A program made the translations under genes and the position numbers. From NCBI RefSeq assembly GCF_003633755.1, contig NZ_RBIL01000001.1:2217426-2281425 (forward strand): a DNA stretch of 64,000 nucleotides, read 5' to 3'. Of this stretch, positions 43,472-52,288 are shown in pieces (position 1 is the stretch's first letter; every line of letters starts with the position of its first letter). The DNA comes from Solirubrobacter pauli (GTDB taxonomy: Bacteria > Actinomycetota > Thermoleophilia > Solirubrobacterales > Solirubrobacteraceae). The notes under the pieces were generated by a model that was not told the origin of the DNA, did not search any database, and worked only from the letters and a program-made list of their open reading frames with translations.

Positions 43472-44500
43472 TCAGCCGTCGAAGGTCTTGACGCGCGGCG
43501 TGCCGTCGGCGGCGAGCCAGTACACGTCGTAGGTCGAGAGCGCGATCTCCGTGGCCGGCTTGCGCGTGATCACCATCGGGCGGCGGAAGTCCCCCCAGAC
43601 GCGCAGGACGCCCTTGCGGTCGCGCGCGGCGATCGTCCACAGGTCCGCCGCGATCGGGCCGCCGGCGCTCGGAAGCTCCTTCCGCTTGCCGGTGGAGGCG
43701 TCGAGATAGCCGACGCGGCCCGGGCGGCGGTAGGCGACGTCGCTGCCGAAGACCGGCTCCACGCGCGTCGCGTCGGCGAGCGCGGTCGTGCGGCCGTTGA
43801 AGCAGACGCGCATGGCCCTGGCCACCCGCGTGATGACGAGGCGGCGATGGCGCGCCACCAGCCGCGCGCCGCGCTGCGGGGTGCAGCGAGCCATCTTCGT
43901 GGCGGGCCGCAGGCGCCGCGGGGTGGCGGCCGGACCTCGGGCGGGCAGCGCGAGCCGTGCCGTATGCGGTCCCGTCGCGGTGCGCCAGTACAGCCGGCGG
44001 CCCTGCAGCGCGAGCTCCTCACCTGAGTCCAGGTCCAGGAGCTGGGTGCGGCCGTCGGTGTACCGCGCCACCGTGCCTTCGGGGCCGGTGGTGATCTGGC
44101 CGCCGGGCACGTCGAACGCGCTCGGGGCGGAGAGCTTCGCACCCGTGTACAGGTCGAGCATGTGCGACGAGCTGCCCTCCGTCGAAGGGCTGCCGGCGTG
44201 CTCGTCCTCCGAGTAGCGCGTGGAGTCGTCCTCCTCCACGCCCCACGAGCGGTCGGTGCTGAGCCAGCGCTCGCCGTAGACCCCGGAGAACTCCAGCGTC
44301 ACGTCCTCGTCGCCGGTCCGCACGACGCGCTCGGTGCCCGTCGCCCGCACGCACGCGACGATCCCGTGATCGTCGAACCACACCTGCACGGCGGGCGAGT
44401 CGTACCAGACGTCCGCCACCGGGGCCGTCCGGCAGGCCGCGTCCGCGGCGGCCGGGAGGACCAGCAGGATCACGAGGGTGAGGAAGGCGGCGCGGAGCAT
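43472..44500 (-). CDS. Secreted protein, tandem paralogue 2 of 3 (342 aa)
   Basis: The signal peptide MLRAAFLTLVILLVLPAAADA is followed by ACRTAPVADVWYDSPAVQVW, shared with paralogue 3. Later blocks shared by the family are MARCTPQRGARLVARHRRLV, RVCFNGRTTALADATRVEPV, GPIAADLWTIAARDRKGVLR and YDVYWLAADGTPRVK. The start is joined to paralogue 3 by a 1-nt overlap (TGATG), so the two are surely co-translated. Function unknown. Confidence 0.78.
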   Translation of the reverse strand: MLRAAFLTLVILLVLPAAADAACRTAPVADVWYDSPAVQVWFDDHGIVACVRATGTERVVRTGDEDVTLEFSGVYGERWLSTDRSWGVEEDDSTRYSEDEHAGSPSTEGSSSHMLDLYTGAKLSAPSAFDVPGGQITTGPEGTVARYTDGRTQLLDLDSGEELALQGRRLYWRTATGPHTARLALPARGPAATPRRLRPATKMARCTPQRGARLVARHRRLVITRVARAMRVCFNGRTTALADATRVEPVFGSDVAYRRPGRVGYLDASTGKRKELPSAGGPIAADLWTIAARDRKGVLRVWGDFRRPMVITRKPATEIALSTYDVYWLAADGTPRVKTFDG

Positions 44501-45489
44501 CAGCGGGTGGTCCCCTTCACGCGCGGCTTGCCGTCCGCAGCCATCCAGAAGGCGTAGAACGGCGTGACGGCGATCTCCGAGGCCGGCTCGCGCGTCAGCA
44601 CGACCGGACGGCGGGCGTCACCCCAGGCGCGCAGGACGCCCTTGCGGTCACGGGCGGCGATCGTCCACAGGCTGGCGACCAGCGGCCCCGAGGCGCGCGG
44701 CAGCTCGCGCTTGACGCCGGTCGACGCGTCGACGTAGCCGATGAAGCCCGGGCGGGTGTACGCGACATCGCCCGTGGTGATCGACTGGAACCGCGTCGCG
44801 TTCCCGAGCGCCGTGGTGCGGCCGTTGAAGCAGACGTACGCGGCCTTGCCCACCCGCGTGACGACGACGCGGCGGTAGCGCGCCACCAGGCGCGCGCCGG
44901 CCTTGGGCGCGCAGCGGGTCATCGTGCGAGCGCGCTGGAGTGGCTGCGGGGCGAGCGCCGGGCCCGCCGCGGGCAGGTTCAGGAGCACGGTCCGCGGCTT
45001 GCCGTCGGTCCGCCAGTACAGCCGGCGTCCGTGGAGCGCGAAGTCGTCGCCGAACTCGGGCGAGAGCACCTCGGTGCGGCCGTCGGCGTAGTGCGCGACG
45101 ATGCCGCTCGGGTCGCTGACCACGAACCCGCCGGGCAGCGAGAACATGCCGTCCGTGACCGTGTCGCCCGTGTAGAGGTCGAGCATGTCGATCGACAGCG
45201 TCTCCACCGACGTGTTGTCGGACCAGTAGCCCGACTCCGTCCGGGTGACGAGCCAGCGCTCACCGACCACCTCGTCGAAGCTGACGGACGCCTCCGAGTG
45301 CGGCGGGCGGACGACGCGCTCGACGCCGGTGGCGCGCACGCAGGCCACGATGCCGTTGCCCTTGGCCCACACCTGCACGGCGGGCGTGTCGTACCAGACG
45401 TCCGCCACGGGCGCGGTGCGACAGGCGGCGGACGCGGTGGCGGGCAGGACGATGAGGATCAGGAGCGTCAGGAGGGCGGCGCGGAGCAT
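44500..45489 (-). CDS. Secreted protein, tandem paralogue 3 of 3 (329 aa)
   Basis: First gene of the trio on the minus strand. The start is set at the signal peptide MLRAALLTLLILIVLPATASA; upstream in-frame codons are only a prefix. The mature protein begins ACRTAPVADVWYDTPAVQVW and carries the family blocks (MTRCAPKAGARLVARYRRVV, VCFNGRTTALGNATRFQSI, GPLVASLWTIAARDRKGVLRA, YAFWMAADGKPRVK). It is closer to paralogue 2 than to paralogue 1. It diverges from phoD across a 192-bp gap. Confidence 0.78.
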   Translation of the reverse strand: MLRAALLTLLILIVLPATASAACRTAPVADVWYDTPAVQVWAKGNGIVACVRATGVERVVRPPHSEASVSFDEVVGERWLVTRTESGYWSDNTSVETLSIDMLDLYTGDTVTDGMFSLPGGFVVSDPSGIVAHYADGRTEVLSPEFGDDFALHGRRLYWRTDGKPRTVLLNLPAAGPALAPQPLQRARTMTRCAPKAGARLVARYRRVVVTRVGKAAYVCFNGRTTALGNATRFQSITTGDVAYTRPGFIGYVDASTGVKRELPRASGPLVASLWTIAARDRKGVLRAWGDARRPVVLTREPASEIAVTPFYAFWMAADGKPRVKGTTR

Positions 45490-45681
45490 GAACGCCAGTC
45501 TCCCGGCGTGCGGGCGCCGTCGCGCACCGGGAGACACGTGTCCGGGCGGCGGTCAGCCGGTGGCGGGATTCGTGGCAACCACCGTAAAGGCCGCCTGAGG
45601 CACAGACACGGAATGTTCACCCGATGAGCGTCGGTGAGGAGAAGTCTCCCGGCCGCTACGCAATTCGAGGTCTGGGGTCGA

Positions 45682-47241
45682 ATGTCTAAAGAGGGGCTGT
45701 CGCGTCGGCGCTTCCTGACGGTCGCCGGCACGGCGACCGGCGCCGTCGTGGTGTCGCAGATGCCGTTCGCGAAGGCGCGCACCGCGCCGGCGCGCTTCAC
45801 GGGGTACCCGTTCACGCTGGGGGTCGCGTCGGGCGATCCGACGCCGGACGGCGCAGTGCTGTGGACCCGGCTCGCGCCCGCGCCGCTCGCGGGCAATGGC
45901 GGGATGCCCGACCGTGACATCGCGGTCGAGTGGGAGGTCGCCAAGGACGAGGCGTTCACGAACGTCGTCGCCCGCGGCGAGGAGATCGCCACGTACGCCG
46001 ACGCGCACTCGGTGCACGCCGAGCCGCGCGGGCTGGAGCCCGGCTACGAGTACTTCTACCGCTTCCGCGCCAACGGGGAGATCAGCCCCGTCGGCCGGAC
46101 CAAGACGGCGCCCGCGGGCGCGGCGAGCGCCCTGGCGTTCGCGTTCGCGTCCTGCCAGCAGTACGAGCACGGCTACTTCACGGCCTACAAGCACATGGCC
46201 CAGGACGACCTGGATCTCGTGATCCACCTGGGCGACTACATCTACGAGTACGACTCGAACTCGTACACCGCGACCGGCGGCAACGTGCGGGCGAACTCCA
46301 ACCACGAGATCGTCAACCTCGCCGACTACCGCGAGCGCCACGCGCAGTACAAGACCGATCCGGACCTGCAGGCCGCCCACGCCGCGTTCCCGTGGCTCGT
46401 CACCTTCGACGACCACGAGATCGACAACAACTGGGCCGGCGACGTGCCCGAGGAGGGCATGCCGAAGGACTTCTTCCTGCGCCGCCGCGCGGCCGCCTAC
46501 CGCGCCTACTGGGAGCACATGCCGCTGCGCAAGGCCCAGAGGCCGACGCCGGACGGCATCCAGATCTACAAGCGCTGCGCCTACGGCAACCTGGCGACGT
46601 TCCACGTGATGGACACGCGCCAGTTCCGGTCGGACCAGGCGTGCGGCGACGGCTCGAAGGCCGGCTGCGACGACCGCAACAACCCGGCGCGCACGCTCAC
46701 GGGCGCGCAGCAGGAGCAGTGGCTCTACGACGGCCTGCAGGGCAGCCCGGCCAAGTGGCAGATCCTCGCGCAGCAGGTCTTCATGGCCCAGCGCGACTCC
46801 GCCGCCGGGGCGGGCGAGACCTTCAGCATGGACGCGTGGGACGGCTACACGGTCTCCCGCGACAAGCTGCTCGACTTCATCGACACGCGCAAGATCGCGA
46901 ACCCGCTGGTGATCACGGGCGACGTGCACCAGAACTGGGCGAACAACCTGCTGCGCGACTTCCGCGACGCGGACTCGAAGATCCTCGGGTCGGAGCTCGT
47001 CGGCACGTCGATCTCCACCACCGGCGACGGCAGCGACAGCCAGAACACGGGCGCGTTCACCGAGAACCCGTGGATCAAGTACAACAGCCAGCGCCGCGGC
47101 TACGTGCGCGTCTCGCTCGACCAGCAGGTCGCGCGCGCCGACTTCCGCACCCTGCAGTACGTCAAGCGCCCCGGCGCTCCGATCACGAACCACAGGTCGT
47201 TCGTGGTCGAAGCGGGCAACCCCGGCCTCAAGGACGCGTGA
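45682..47241 (+). CDS. phoD: Alkaline phosphatase D / PhoD-like phosphodiesterase, Tat-exported
   Basis: 519 aa. The Tat signal is SRRRFLTVAG within residues 8-17. An N-terminal Fn3-like domain (FTLGVASGDPTPDGAVLWTRL) precedes the metallophosphoesterase domain with HLGDYIYEYD, FDDHEIDNNW and VITGDVHQNWA, which hold the Ca/Fe ligands of the PhoD family. It releases phosphate from phosphomonoesters or teichoic-acid-like diesters outside the cell. The ATG at 45682 opens the Tat peptide. It overlaps the next gene by 1 nt (TGATG). The 192 bases upstream show no clear promoter box. Confidence 0.93.
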   Translation: MSKEGLSRRRFLTVAGTATGAVVVSQMPFAKARTAPARFTGYPFTLGVASGDPTPDGAVLWTRLAPAPLAGNGGMPDRDIAVEWEVAKDEAFTNVVARGEEIATYADAHSVHAEPRGLEPGYEYFYRFRANGEISPVGRTKTAPAGAASALAFAFASCQQYEHGYFTAYKHMAQDDLDLVIHLGDYIYEYDSNSYTATGGNVRANSNHEIVNLADYRERHAQYKTDPDLQAAHAAFPWLVTFDDHEIDNNWAGDVPEEGMPKDFFLRRRAAAYRAYWEHMPLRKAQRPTPDGIQIYKRCAYGNLATFHVMDTRQFRSDQACGDGSKAGCDDRNNPARTLTGAQQEQWLYDGLQGSPAKWQILAQQVFMAQRDSAAGAGETFSMDAWDGYTVSRDKLLDFIDTRKIANPLVITGDVHQNWANNLLRDFRDADSKILGSELVGTSISTTGDGSDSQNTGAFTENPWIKYNSQRRGYVRVSLDQQVARADFRTLQYVKRPGAPITNHRSFVVEAGNPGLKDA

Positions 47242-48170
47242 TGAAGCTCGCCATCGCCCTGTCGGCGGTCATCGTCGCCGTCGTCTTCGCCCTGCAGCCC
47301 GCCAACGCGGTCGACGACGCCCCGTCGAGCCGCATGCAGCTGATCGAGGTCGAGCAGCAGACGCCGTACCTGGAGTCGTTCGCGGGCGTCACCGCCGGCA
47401 CCGCCACGACGTCGATCATCCGCCGCGTCTCCGGCATCACGTTCTCGAGCCAGGCCTACGCCCAGTTCGACAACCACAACGGAGACGGCAGCCGTGCCAC
47501 CTGGCCGATCGAGGTCGAGGACGGCGACGTCTACGGGATCTCGGCGTCGTTCGTGAAGGGCCCGAGCTTCGGCATCGTCCAGCTGGCGCTCGACGGCCGG
47601 CCGCTCGGCGAGCCGTTCGACGCCTACGCCGCAGAGCTCGGGCTCGAGGCGCCGAAGTTCCTCGGCACGGTCGCGCTGGCCGAGGGCAAGCACATGCTGA
47701 CGATGACCGTCGTCGGCAAGAACGCGGCCTCGACGGACTGGCTGGGCGGCATCGACCTGCTCGTGCTGGACGCGGGCAAGGCGGCCCAGCCGACGCCGAC
47801 GGCGGTCGCGACCGCCGAGGTCGGCGGGTCGGTGCCCGCCACGCTCTCGCTCTCCCTCGGGACGCCGCCCCGGTTCGAGGCGTTCATCCCGGGCACGGAG
47901 CGCGAGTACACGGCGAGCACGCAGGCGACCGTCACGTCGTCCGCGGGTGACGCCCGGCTCACCACGAGCGAGCCCGGCTACCTCACCAACGGCGCGTACA
48001 CGCTCGCGCAGCCCCTGCAGGTGGCGCTGAGCAAGACGTCATGGGACGGGCCGATCTCCGGCGAGACCGTCGACGTGACGTTCAAGCAGGCGATCGGCGC
48101 CCGGGACCCGTTGCGCACGGGCACCTACGCGAAGACGCTGACGTTCACGCTCTCCACCACGAACCCGTAG
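47241..48170 (+). CDS. Secreted partner of PhoD with C-terminal TFTLSTTNP module
   Basis: 309 aa. Signal peptide (MKLAIALSAVIVAVVFALQPANA), then a beta-sandwich region (residues about 30-175) resembling carbohydrate-binding CBM35-like domains (IEVEQQTP, GDVYGISASFVKG, LAEGKHMLTMTVVGKNAAS). After a short hinge (TPTAVATAEVG) the last ~115 residues form a module that recurs at the C-terminus of the hydrolase at 58150 (GGSVPATLSLSLG ... SAGDARLTTSEPGYLTNGAY ... DVTFKQAIGARDPLRTGTY ... TFTLSTTNP). The module may anchor proteins outside the cell. Its start is coupled to phoD. Confidence 0.8.
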   Translation: MKLAIALSAVIVAVVFALQPANAVDDAPSSRMQLIEVEQQTPYLESFAGVTAGTATTSIIRRVSGITFSSQAYAQFDNHNGDGSRATWPIEVEDGDVYGISASFVKGPSFGIVQLALDGRPLGEPFDAYAAELGLEAPKFLGTVALAEGKHMLTMTVVGKNAASTDWLGGIDLLVLDAGKAAQPTPTAVATAEVGGSVPATLSLSLGTPPRFEAFIPGTEREYTASTQATVTSSAGDARLTTSEPGYLTNGAYTLAQPLQVALSKTSWDGPISGETVDVTFKQAIGARDPLRTGTYAKTLTFTLSTTNP

Positions 48171-48180
48171 GGAATGGACG

Positions 48181-48228
48181 CGGCGAAGCGCGGGATCCGG
48201 GGCACACTGTGGGGCCCGCGCTTCGCCG
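48181..48228. terminator. Strong hairpin terminator after the phoD operon
   Basis: CGGCGAAGCGCGGG (48181-48194) pairs perfectly with CCCGCGCTTCGCCG (48215-48228) over 14 bp with a 20-nt loop. It is 10 nt after the stop and lies between convergent genes, so it may serve both. Confidence 0.75.
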
Positions 48229-48315
48229 GAACGTCTTGCGTCCCGCCTCAATCGGGGGAATGAGGCAACCGGGATAATCGGCCGCGCCGCGCGCGGCTTG
48301 AGGTCTTCGCCGGGC

Positions 48316-49422
48316 TCAGGGCACGCCGCCCGCGTCGGTGGTCGTCGCGGACTCGGGCTGGGTCCCGAGCGTCACCGTGGCGGTCTGCTCGCGGCCGCCG
48401 CGCTCGTACTCGACCCGCACCCGGTCCCCCGGGGCGTGGGCGTCGACCGCAGCGGTCAGCTCTGCCGCGCTGCCGGTGTCCCGCCCGTCGAGCTCGGTCA
48501 GGAGGTCGCCGGCGCGCAGCCCCGCACGCGCCGCCGGGCCGCCGTCCGTCACCTCGGCGACCAGCGCGCCGTCGTCGTCGCCGGCGTCCGTCGTCTGGGC
48601 GCCCAGGTAGGCGTGCTCGGCCGTGCCGTCCTCCTCCAGCTGCGCGACCACGCCCTTGACCGTGTTCGAGGGCACCGCGAAGCCGATCCCCACGTTGCCG
48701 CCGGAGCCGGAGCTGTCGCCGGTGATGATCTGCGAGGTGATCCCCACCACGCGGGCGTCGGCGTCGAGCAGTGGGCCGCCCGAGTTGCCGGGGTTGATCG
48801 CCGCGTCCGTCTGGATGACGCCGCTGATCGAGAACCCGTTGGGGGCGGTGATCTGGCGCTGCAGCGCCGAGACGACCCCGGCGGTGAGCGTGCGGTCGAG
48901 CCCGTAGGGGTTGCCGATGGCGAACGCGGCCTCGCCGACGTCGACCTCGTCGGAGTCAGCGAGCGTGAGCGGCTCGGCCGCGCGGTCGGCGATCCGCAGC
49001 AGCGCGATGTCGGTCGACGCGTCGCTCCCGACGACGCGCGCCGCCACCGGGGAGCCCTCGCCGACCTTGACCGTCACGTCGTCGGCCTGCTCGATCACGT
49101 GGGCGTTGGTGACGATCGTCCCGGCCCGGTCGATGACGAACCCGGTCCCGGTCGCCTCACCGCTGGACTGCTCGGTGCCGAACGGGCTCGTCGTGTCCTG
49201 GGTGACCTGCGCGGTCACGAACACCACGGAGTCACCGGCCCGGTCGTAGACGCGCTCGGCCGCGCCGCCGGCCTCGGGGGCGTCCTCCACGCGGGCGCCG
49301 GCCGGCGGGTCGTCGGAATCCGCGTCGGAGTCGGTGAGCGCGACGACGCCCGCGCCGACCAGGCCGCCGATCACGGCGACGCACAGCAGGAGCAGCAGGC
49401 TTGCGGGCGAGCGGCGGGTCAT
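48316..49422 (-). CDS. htrA: HtrA/DegP-like membrane serine protease with PDZ domain
   Basis: 368 aa. N-terminal membrane anchor (residues 6-27: SLLLLLCVAVIGGLVGAGVV), acidic linker, then a trypsin-like domain with the triad in VTNAHVIEQ (His), STDIALLRI (Asp) and NPGNSGGPLL (Ser). A C-terminal PDZ domain (AGLRAGDLLTELDG) binds unfolded C-termini. It acts outside the membrane in quality control. The ATG at 49422 overlaps the stop of a 16-codon upstream ORF (ATGA); a GTG at 49434 is the alternative start. A GGTGG-like ribosome site is weak, which fits coupling to the upstream ORF. Confidence 0.9.
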   Translation of the reverse strand: MTRRSPASLLLLLCVAVIGGLVGAGVVALTDSDADSDDPPAGARVEDAPEAGGAAERVYDRAGDSVVFVTAQVTQDTTSPFGTEQSSGEATGTGFVIDRAGTIVTNAHVIEQADDVTVKVGEGSPVAARVVGSDASTDIALLRIADRAAEPLTLADSDEVDVGEAAFAIGNPYGLDRTLTAGVVSALQRQITAPNGFSISGVIQTDAAINPGNSGGPLLDADARVVGITSQIITGDSSGSGGNVGIGFAVPSNTVKGVVAQLEEDGTAEHAYLGAQTTDAGDDDGALVAEVTDGGPAARAGLRAGDLLTELDGRDTGSAAELTAAVDAHAPGDRVRVEYERGGREQTATVTLGTQPESATTTDAGGVP

Positions 49423-49469
49423 GGCAGCCACCACCGCCGGTGGTGCCGGTTCGACGCTGCAGCGCTCAT
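49419..49469 (-). CDS. Possible 16-codon leader ORF coupled to htrA
   Basis: MSAAASNRHHRRWWLP starts at 49469 behind a good ribosome site, AAGGGG at 49475-49480 with 5-nt spacing, and ends TGA inside the htrA start (ATGA). The same frame opens further upstream as a 60-aa ORF, but the ribosome site favours the short start. The HH, RR and WW doublets may slow ribosomes. It could raise or regulate htrA translation. The rest of the 280-base gap (49470-49700) holds a weak hairpin (TCGAGCG/CGCTCGA at 49608-49625) and nothing else I can name. Confidence 0.4.
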   Translation of the reverse strand: MSAAASNRHHRRWWLP

Positions 49470-49700
49470 GTGATCCCCTTCCGGCGACGGGTCACCGGCC
49501 GCCCGGTCATGGCGGCGACCCTGCGAACTCGGCGAGCCGGCGGATGAGGCGCGAGCGATCAGGCCGGGACGATGGGGCTCCAAGGGTCCACGGCGCTTCA
49601 CCCGCTGTCGAGCGCCACCGCTCGAACCGTCAGTGCTGCAGATCCCCCCACCTTTGTGGGTTCGCCGGAGCGGGGGCGTCCGGCATGTGACGGGGGCGGG

Positions 49701-50177
49701 CTACTTGTCCCAGTCGAAGTCGCGCGGCGGCTTCTGCTCGAACCAGAGCCGGTCGTGCTCGGGGGTCTCCTGGAGGAACTCCGGCGTCTCCTCGAGCACG
49801 TCGTCGTCGCTCGCGGGCTTGCCGGGGTCCAGCGCCTCGTCGGCCGGGACCTCGTCCCGCTCGTCGGCGAGCCACGGATCCTCCTCGTAGCCCGGCTCGG
49901 GCTGCGCGGGCGCCGGCGGCGCCTCCGCCTCGTTCAGCGGCGGCGCGGGCTCACGCTCGGCCGGCGCCGCTTCCGGCTCCGGATCCGGCGCGCGCACCGC
50001 GGCCGGCTCTTCTGCGGGCACAGCGACCTCGGCCTCCGGCTCGGAGGTCTGCGCGAACTCGTTGCGCGGAGGTGGACCGAGTGCCTCGCGCTCTTGGCGC
50101 GCGACATCGTCCGGATTTGCTCCGTGCTTGCGCTTGAGCTCGAGGTGCTCGCGGATGGCGTCGTCGAGAAGTCCCAT
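49701..50177 (-). CDS. Acidic, probably disordered protein (158 aa)
   Basis: 158 aa. A helical N-terminus MGLLDDAIREHLELKRKHGA is followed by a long Pro/Glu/Ala-rich segment (residues about 35-100) and an acidic end (EETPEFLQETPEHDRLWFEQKPPRDFDWDK). Ribosome site AAGGGAG precedes the ATG. The N-terminal helix may be a membrane- or protein-docking piece, with the tail acting as a flexible linker. No catalytic motif is visible. It follows the GGDEF gene by 22 nt on the same strand. Confidence 0.65.
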   Translation of the reverse strand: MGLLDDAIREHLELKRKHGANPDDVARQEREALGPPPRNEFAQTSEPEAEVAVPAEEPAAVRAPDPEPEAAPAEREPAPPLNEAEAPPAPAQPEPGYEEDPWLADERDEVPADEALDPGKPASDDDVLEETPEFLQETPEHDRLWFEQKPPRDFDWDK

Positions 50178-50199
50178 AAGGCGCCGCTCCCTTCACAGC

Positions 50200-52083
50200 C
50201 TACTCGGCCTTGACCGTCCGATTCTTACCCGAGCGTTTTGCCCGGTACAGCGCGGCGTCCGCCGCGGCCACCAGGCCTTCCTTGTCTGATTGTGGCGAGG
50301 ACACCAGGGAAGCCGCGCCGAATGACGCTGTCACCTTCAGGACACCGTCGCCGTCGAGCAGCGGCAGCTCGAGCTCCTCGATGCGCTTGCGGACGCGCTC
50401 GGCGAAGTTGAACGCACCGGCGAGATCGGTCTGCGGGAGCGCGACCGCCATCTCCTCGCCGCCGTAGCGGGCGGGCTCGTCGATCTCGCGCGCCTCCTTG
50501 CGCAGGACGCGGGCCACGGCGCGCAGCACCTCGTCGCCCTGCATGTGCCCGTAGGTGTCGTTGACGCGCTTGAAGTTGTCGATGTCGAGCATGATCAGCC
50601 CCATCTCCTGGTCATAGCGCCGCGCGCGCTCGACCTCGGCGTCCATGACCTCCTGGAAGCGCCGGTGGTTGAAGAGGCCGGTGAGCTCGTCGGTGACCGC
50701 CTGGCGCTGCACGGTCTCGTGCAGGTCGACGTTCTCCACCGATACCGCCGCCTGGCTGGTGAGGTATGAGAAGAGCTCGCGCTCGGCGTGGGAGAAGTTG
50801 CGGTCGCCGCGGGCGACCGAGACGATCGCCAGCACGCGGTCGCCGCCCTCGGTGGCGGACAGCGGCGCGGCCAGCGCGCTCGTCCCGCCCAGGCTGATCT
50901 CCGCCGCCTCGCCCGCGTCCATCACGGCGGCCTCCGCGGCGTGCAGGACGCGGTGGTAGAGGCCGGGATCGCCGGTCGTCGCGACCTCCTCCATCGGCGC
51001 GTCGGCCCGGCGGCGCATCGTGGCGCGCCCGCAGTCGCCGCCGACACCGTCGACCGCCGTCTGGACGACGATCTCGAGCACGCCGACGCGGTCCAGGCCG
51101 CGGGCGAACGACTCGCCGACGCGACGGATCGCGTCCTGCAGGCGCCCGCGCTCGCGGCGCAGCTCCTCCAGCCGGCGCTCGAGCTCCGCCGCCATCTTGT
51201 TGAACTCCCGGCCGAGCGCGGCGAACTCGTCGTTGCCCTCGGTCGGGACCTGGACGGAGAAGTCACCCCGGCCGAGCCGCTGCGCCGCGTACAGGAGCCG
51301 CTGGACCTCGGAGGACAGCGTGCGGCTGACGATCACCGCGAAGACGAACGCGAGCGCCAGGAACCCGATCAGGACGCCGATGAAGATCGCGGTGGTCGAC
51401 CGGTCGGGTGGAGTGACCTCGCCCAGCAGGCGGACGGTCACCTGGCTGTCGTTGGGCTCGGTCGCGGTGAACGCGGTGGTCCGGTAGTCCGTGCCGCCGA
51501 CTTCCACCTCGGCGCCCCGCTCGTTCGGGATCCGCGTGTTGGTGGCGCGCGGGATCGTGCTGGCCAGCACACCCCCGTCGCGCTCGACGCGCACGCCGAC
51601 CTCGAGCTGGCGGGCGATGTCGTTCGCGTACGCGTCGGCGTCGGTCGTCGAGACGGTGACCCGGCCCAGCGTCTTGCCGCTCGTGTCCTGGAACTCCGCG
51701 GACGCCGCCGCGATCGCCTCGTCCGTGCCCGGTGTGGCGAAGGTGTCGACGCCGTTGACCGTGAGCACCGCGCGGGCTCGGTTCGCGCGGGCGAGCTCGT
51801 TCAGGCGCCGCTGGATCTCCTCGTTGTCCTTCCCGTCGATCGCCGTGGCGAGCGGGACGTCGCGCAGGATCGGGGTCATCGCGGCCATCGCGTCGCGGCG
51901 GTCCTGCGCGTAGGCGTTCCGAGCGCCCACCTGTGCCTTGGTGAGCCCCGAGTCGAGCCGGAAGTTGTCCGTGCCGCCGAGCAGCTGGAACAGCACGACG
52001 CCCACCGCGATGATCGGCACGATCACGATCACCGCGAAGAACAGGCGCAGCCGGCCGCGGAAGGATGGTTGGAGCAGGGGCAT
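50200..52083 (-). CDS. Membrane HAMP-GAF-GGDEF diguanylate cyclase
   Basis: 627 aa. Membrane helix at residues 10-35, a periplasmic-type sensor of about 190 aa (dCACHE/double helix type), a second helix near 232-252 (AIFIGVLIGFLALAFVFAVIV), HAMP (RTLSSEVQRLLYAAQRLGRGD), a coiled coil, a GAF domain (GVLEIVVQTAVDGVGGDCG) and GGDEF. The active site is YGGEEMAVALP, so the usual F is M, while both acidic residues are kept. The signature LIMLDIDNFKRVNDTYGH is intact, so cyclic-di-GMP synthesis is likely. No RXXD inhibitory site stands out. Confidence 0.9.
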   Translation of the reverse strand: MPLLQPSFRGRLRLFFAVIVIVPIIAVGVVLFQLLGGTDNFRLDSGLTKAQVGARNAYAQDRRDAMAAMTPILRDVPLATAIDGKDNEEIQRRLNELARANRARAVLTVNGVDTFATPGTDEAIAAASAEFQDTSGKTLGRVTVSTTDADAYANDIARQLEVGVRVERDGGVLASTIPRATNTRIPNERGAEVEVGGTDYRTTAFTATEPNDSQVTVRLLGEVTPPDRSTTAIFIGVLIGFLALAFVFAVIVSRTLSSEVQRLLYAAQRLGRGDFSVQVPTEGNDEFAALGREFNKMAAELERRLEELRRERGRLQDAIRRVGESFARGLDRVGVLEIVVQTAVDGVGGDCGRATMRRRADAPMEEVATTGDPGLYHRVLHAAEAAVMDAGEAAEISLGGTSALAAPLSATEGGDRVLAIVSVARGDRNFSHAERELFSYLTSQAAVSVENVDLHETVQRQAVTDELTGLFNHRRFQEVMDAEVERARRYDQEMGLIMLDIDNFKRVNDTYGHMQGDEVLRAVARVLRKEAREIDEPARYGGEEMAVALPQTDLAGAFNFAERVRKRIEELELPLLDGDGVLKVTASFGAASLVSSPQSDKEGLVAAADAALYRAKRSGKNRTVKAE

Positions 52084-52126
52084 GGGAAGGAGGACGCCGC
52101 CGACCCCGCAATCTAGCTGGGAGGGC

Positions 52127-52165
52127 TATAATGGGGATTGACGGCAGGAGCCCCAATTCCTGCCG
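52127..52165 (+). promoter_or_regulatory. Promoter and leader hairpin of tRNA-Ala(CGC)
   Basis: TATAAT at 52127-52132 is a perfect -10 box. CGGCAGGA (52142-52149) and TCCTGCCG (52158-52165) form an 8-bp hairpin in the leader, 10 nt before the tRNA, and may guide 5' processing. I find no good -35 box at the right distance. Confidence 0.6.
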
Positions 52166-52175
52166 GACCGACCTT

Positions 52176-52250
<75 letters not shown>

Positions 52251-52253
52251 TCA

Positions 52254-52284
52254 GAAGAAGGCCCGCCACCGGCGGGCCTTCTTC
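52254..52284. terminator. Hairpin terminator between tRNA-Ala(CGC) and the deformylase gene
   Basis: GAAGAAGGCCCGCC (52254-52267) and GGCGGGCCTTCTTC (52271-52284) pair perfectly over 14 bp with loop ACC. TTCTTC then GTTCTC gives a partial U tract on the plus strand, and GAAGAA on the other strand serves the convergent deformylase gene. Confidence 0.85.
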
Positions 52285-52288
52285 GTTC

